DNA from: SZUA-36 sp963801195
GTDB lineage: Bacteria > Pseudomonadota > Gammaproteobacteria > Xanthomonadales > SZUA-36
Direction: 5' to 3'
Length of the DNA stretch: 64,000 bases
Assembly: GCA_963801195.1 (NCBI GenBank)
Contig: CAWDDX010000007.1
Span: forward strand, 744,001-808,000
In this document: piece after piece, positions 62,195 through 64,000 of the stretch
How the letters are laid out: every line of letters starts with the position of its first letter
Numbering within the stretch: the first letter of the stretch is position 1
The notes under the pieces: model-generated
What the model was told of the DNA's origin: nothing
Databases searched by the model: none
What the model saw: only the letters and a program-made list of their open reading frames with translations
Program-made: the position numbers and the translations under genes

Positions 62195-62593
62195 TTAAGC
62201 GGTACTGCCCCTGAATATAAAAAACCTGGCGAGTAAATAGTTGACCAGCATACCCGCGCAACTGCCCGCAGCGACACCCCAGACGGGTTGTCTGGCGACA
62301 AATTCCACGAAGTAAACCAGCAAGGCGTAAACCATGTAATTGACCACACCGCCGCCCAGCATCAAGCCCAGGTAACGGGAAAACTCCCGTTTCAGGGTCA
62401 GGCCGGAAGCACGCTGGTTGAAAGTCAGTTGACGATTGATGATCCAGGTGGTCAGGACCGCGCAGATAAACGATACCAGGCGGCCGAAATAGAGCCCCAA
62501 CATCGGTTTGAGCAGGTATAGAACACCCGCATCGACAACGAAGCCAATGACACCCGCCAGGCCGAAAAGGACCAGTTCTCTAACGACTTTCAT
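62195..62593 (-). CDS. GtrA-family flippase-like membrane protein
   Basis: 132 aa, four membrane segments (LFGLAGVIGFVVDAGVLYLL; LVSFICAVLTTWIINRQLTF; YLGLMLGGGVVNYMVYALLV, and PVWGVAAGSCAGMLVNYLLARFFIF, each cited in part as the helices). GtrA proteins move or help use polyprenyl-linked sugars. It overlaps the glycosyltransferase gene as ATGA. Confidence 0.85.
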   Translation of the reverse strand: MKVVRELVLFGLAGVIGFVVDAGVLYLLKPMLGLYFGRLVSFICAVLTTWIINRQLTFNQRASGLTLKREFSRYLGLMLGGGVVNYMVYALLVYFVEFVARQPVWGVAAGSCAGMLVNYLLARFFIFRGSTA

Positions 62594-63552
62594 TGATGCC
62601 GCGTGTGGGATACCCCGGGTATTGACAGGTAAGACATACGTTTGAGTTCCTGCCGACCACGGGTCACGTTATCCAGCAATAAACCGGCCAGGAACGAGAG
62701 CAGGGCCGAGAGCATCAAACCCGTGGCCAGCAAGGCGGTAGGCAAGCGCGGCACCAGTCCGGTCTCCAGGTATTCCGGCAATAAGGGTATGGCAAACCCA
62801 ATCGCCGCCAATGCGAGGGCAAGGCTGAAAATACTGAAGAACTGTAGTGGACGTTCAACCATGTACAAACGCACGATGGTTTTAAGAATGCGGAAGCCGT
62901 CGCGGTAGGTGGACAGTTTACTTTCCGACTCTTCCGGGCGTGAACCGTAAACCGTGTCTGCTTCACCGCATGGCATGCGTAGCTCGAGTGCGTGCACGGT
63001 GAGTTCGGTTTCGATTTCAAATCCACTGGCCAGCGCGGGAAACGATTTGACGAAACGTCGTGAAAATACCCGGTAGCCCGATAGCATATCGGTGAACTGG
63101 CCACCGAAAATACGTCGTACAGAACCGGTAAGCAATCGATTGCCAAGGCGGTGACCGCGGCGGTAGTTTTCAGACTCGCCACGATCGACGCGGCAGCCGA
63201 CCACCATGTCGAGATTCTCCGTCAGCAGTTTGTCGACCAGTTGTCGGGCAACGCTGACGTCGTAGGTGCAGTCACCGTCGGTCATCAGGTAGATATCGGC
63301 TTCCACGTCGGCGAACATCCGGCGTACGACGTTGCCTTTCCCCTTCAGCGCGACGTGTGCGACCCGGGCGCCGGCGGCGCGGGCGATTTCAGCCGTGCGG
63401 TCGGTCGAGTCGTTGTCGAAAACATGGATGTCGGCTTCCGGTAAAACTTCCTTGAAGTCATTGATGACCTTGCCGATGGCGTGTTCTTCGTTATAGCAGG
63501 GGAGGATGACCGCAATGCGCAGATGATCCGTGAAAGTGTTTTGTTCCTGCAT
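62590..63552 (-). CDS. GT2-family glycosyltransferase (dolichyl-phosphate mannose synthase-like)
   Basis: 320 aa. N-terminal GT-A domain: AVILPCYNEEHAIGKVI, HVFDNDSTDRTAEIA, DIYLMTDGDCTYD (DxD-type metal site near residue 93), GCRVDRGE, and LTGSVRRIFGGQFTDMLSGYR. Two C-terminal membrane helices follow (FFSIFSLALALAAIGFAI, ALLATGLMLSALLSFLAGLL). Charges polyprenyl phosphate with a sugar for envelope glycans. Coupled to both neighbours. Confidence 0.88.
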   Translation of the reverse strand: MQEQNTFTDHLRIAVILPCYNEEHAIGKVINDFKEVLPEADIHVFDNDSTDRTAEIARAAGARVAHVALKGKGNVVRRMFADVEADIYLMTDGDCTYDVSVARQLVDKLLTENLDMVVGCRVDRGESENYRRGHRLGNRLLTGSVRRIFGGQFTDMLSGYRVFSRRFVKSFPALASGFEIETELTVHALELRMPCGEADTVYGSRPEESESKLSTYRDGFRILKTIVRLYMVERPLQFFSIFSLALALAAIGFAIPLLPEYLETGLVPRLPTALLATGLMLSALLSFLAGLLLDNVTRGRQELKRMSYLSIPGVSHTRHQ

Positions 63553-64000
63553 CAGAATGGCTCCGTACGTTCAAGTTCGCAAAATCTGTATTCAAATCCG
63601 GCGTCACCGATGAAGGCGTTGATGTGACCGCAGTTGTCGTCAGCGACGGACAGGCCGAGTTTCACCAGGGCGGCGTGGGCGCGCTCCGCGATGACGGCGT
63701 CGTCCGAGGCGTAGACGATGTAGAGTTTACCGGTACGGCCCGAAGTCATGATTTTAGCACGTTGCCAGTACGCATCCGAGACGCCCATGTTGGGCACGAC
63801 CTGGATGAAGGGGCTGTGTATGTCGAGAGCTGGAACAATCCACGCCAGGGGTTGGCCGGCGAGGTAAACGGCGACGGGTTCGGGCGCCGAAGCCAGCGTG
63901 TTCGCCTCGATTCGGTAGACGCGCTCCGCCCAGCCTGCATGCCCCCAGTCCGGTATGTCGCGCAGGTTGACAAACGTCAGCACGAACAGGAAAACCAGCG
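63552..64000 (-). CDS. Membrane protein of the glycosyltransferase operon (partial)
   Basis: The frame is open to the window edge. The visible C-terminal part starts with a hydrophobic segment (LVFLFVLTFVNL) and continues as a soluble, probably periplasmic domain of about 130 residues. Position before a GT2/GtrA pair suggests a polyprenyl-dependent glycosyltransferase (GT39/GT83-like), whose C-terminus this would be, but I see no catalytic motif. Its stop overlaps the glycosyltransferase start. Confidence 0.6.
   Translation of the reverse strand, partial: LVFLFVLTFVNLRDIPDWGHAGWAERVYRIEANTLASAPEPVAVYLAGQPLAWIVPALDIHSPFIQVVPNMGVSDAYWQRAKIMTSGRTGKLYIVYASDDAVIAERAHAALVKLGLSVADDNCGHINAFIGDAGFEYRFCELERTEPF

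Overview
The window is a chromosomal segment from an unclassified gammaproteobacterium. The evidence is gene content and order: rpoE-rseA-rseB-rseC-mucD, lepA-lepB-(DUF4845)-rnc-era-recO-pdxJ, rlmD-nagZ-hpt-MTI phosphorylase, xseA divergent from an amidohydrolase, then guaB-guaA, and tadA. No genus can be named safely. There are no rRNA or tRNA genes that I can see. Most of the window is ordinary core metabolism; the exception is about 11 kb between 41.9 and 53.2 kb.

Layout. 1-4.2 kb, minus strand: a SahR-like ArsR/methyltransferase regulator followed by metH (cut by the window edge), behind a palindromic operator candidate. 4.4-12.7 kb, plus: the giant NAD-glutamate dehydrogenase translationally coupled to NAD kinase, a cytosolic 5'-nucleotidase and glutaryl-CoA dehydrogenase, with two clusters of REP-like palindromes. 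13-16.6 kb, minus: an ALDH7-type aminoadipate semialdehyde dehydrogenase, pyrD and murB; with gcdH this gives two lysine-catabolic steps. 17-33.6 kb, plus: the sigma-E envelope-stress operon, then translation, secretion, RNA-processing and salvage genes, ending in a FadH-like reductase. 33.6-40.6 kb: a MITE-like element, nhaA, a winged-helix protein, a reductase, then (minus) a VWA lipoprotein, an ECF sigma/anti-sigma pair and a YigZ-family gene.

40.75-41.77 kb holds four head-to-tail copies of a 255-bp unit, probably non-coding. From there to 52.8 kb lies a chromosomal integron cassette array: about 18 small cassettes, nearly all on the minus strand, separated by about 17 attC sites. Cargo includes two VOC proteins, two SnoaL-like proteins, an Acg-type nitroreductase, a methyltransferase, several small membrane proteins, a BrnT/BrnA toxin-antitoxin pair, a HigB/HigA pair in reverse orientation, an IS256 remnant and several orphan proteins. 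At the right end, a GTTATAT core joins the first cassette to attI-like sequence, and just beyond, on the plus strand, is a frameshifted N-terminal remnant of an integron integrase. The geometry (integrase divergent from the cassettes) is that of a classical chromosomal integron that has lost its integrase. The attC sites nearest the integrase remnant are the most alike; the distal ones are the most degraded.

53.3-64 kb: xseA, a lipoprotein amidohydrolase, guaBA, an interrupted zinc-ribbon methyltransferase, a 2OG-Fe(II) oxygenase, tadA, and (minus) a GtrA/glycosyltransferase operon running off the window. Several conserved genes (rlmD, hpt, MTI phosphorylase, the VWA gene) carry single-base frameshifts in short homopolymers, which look more like sequencing or assembly errors than biology.
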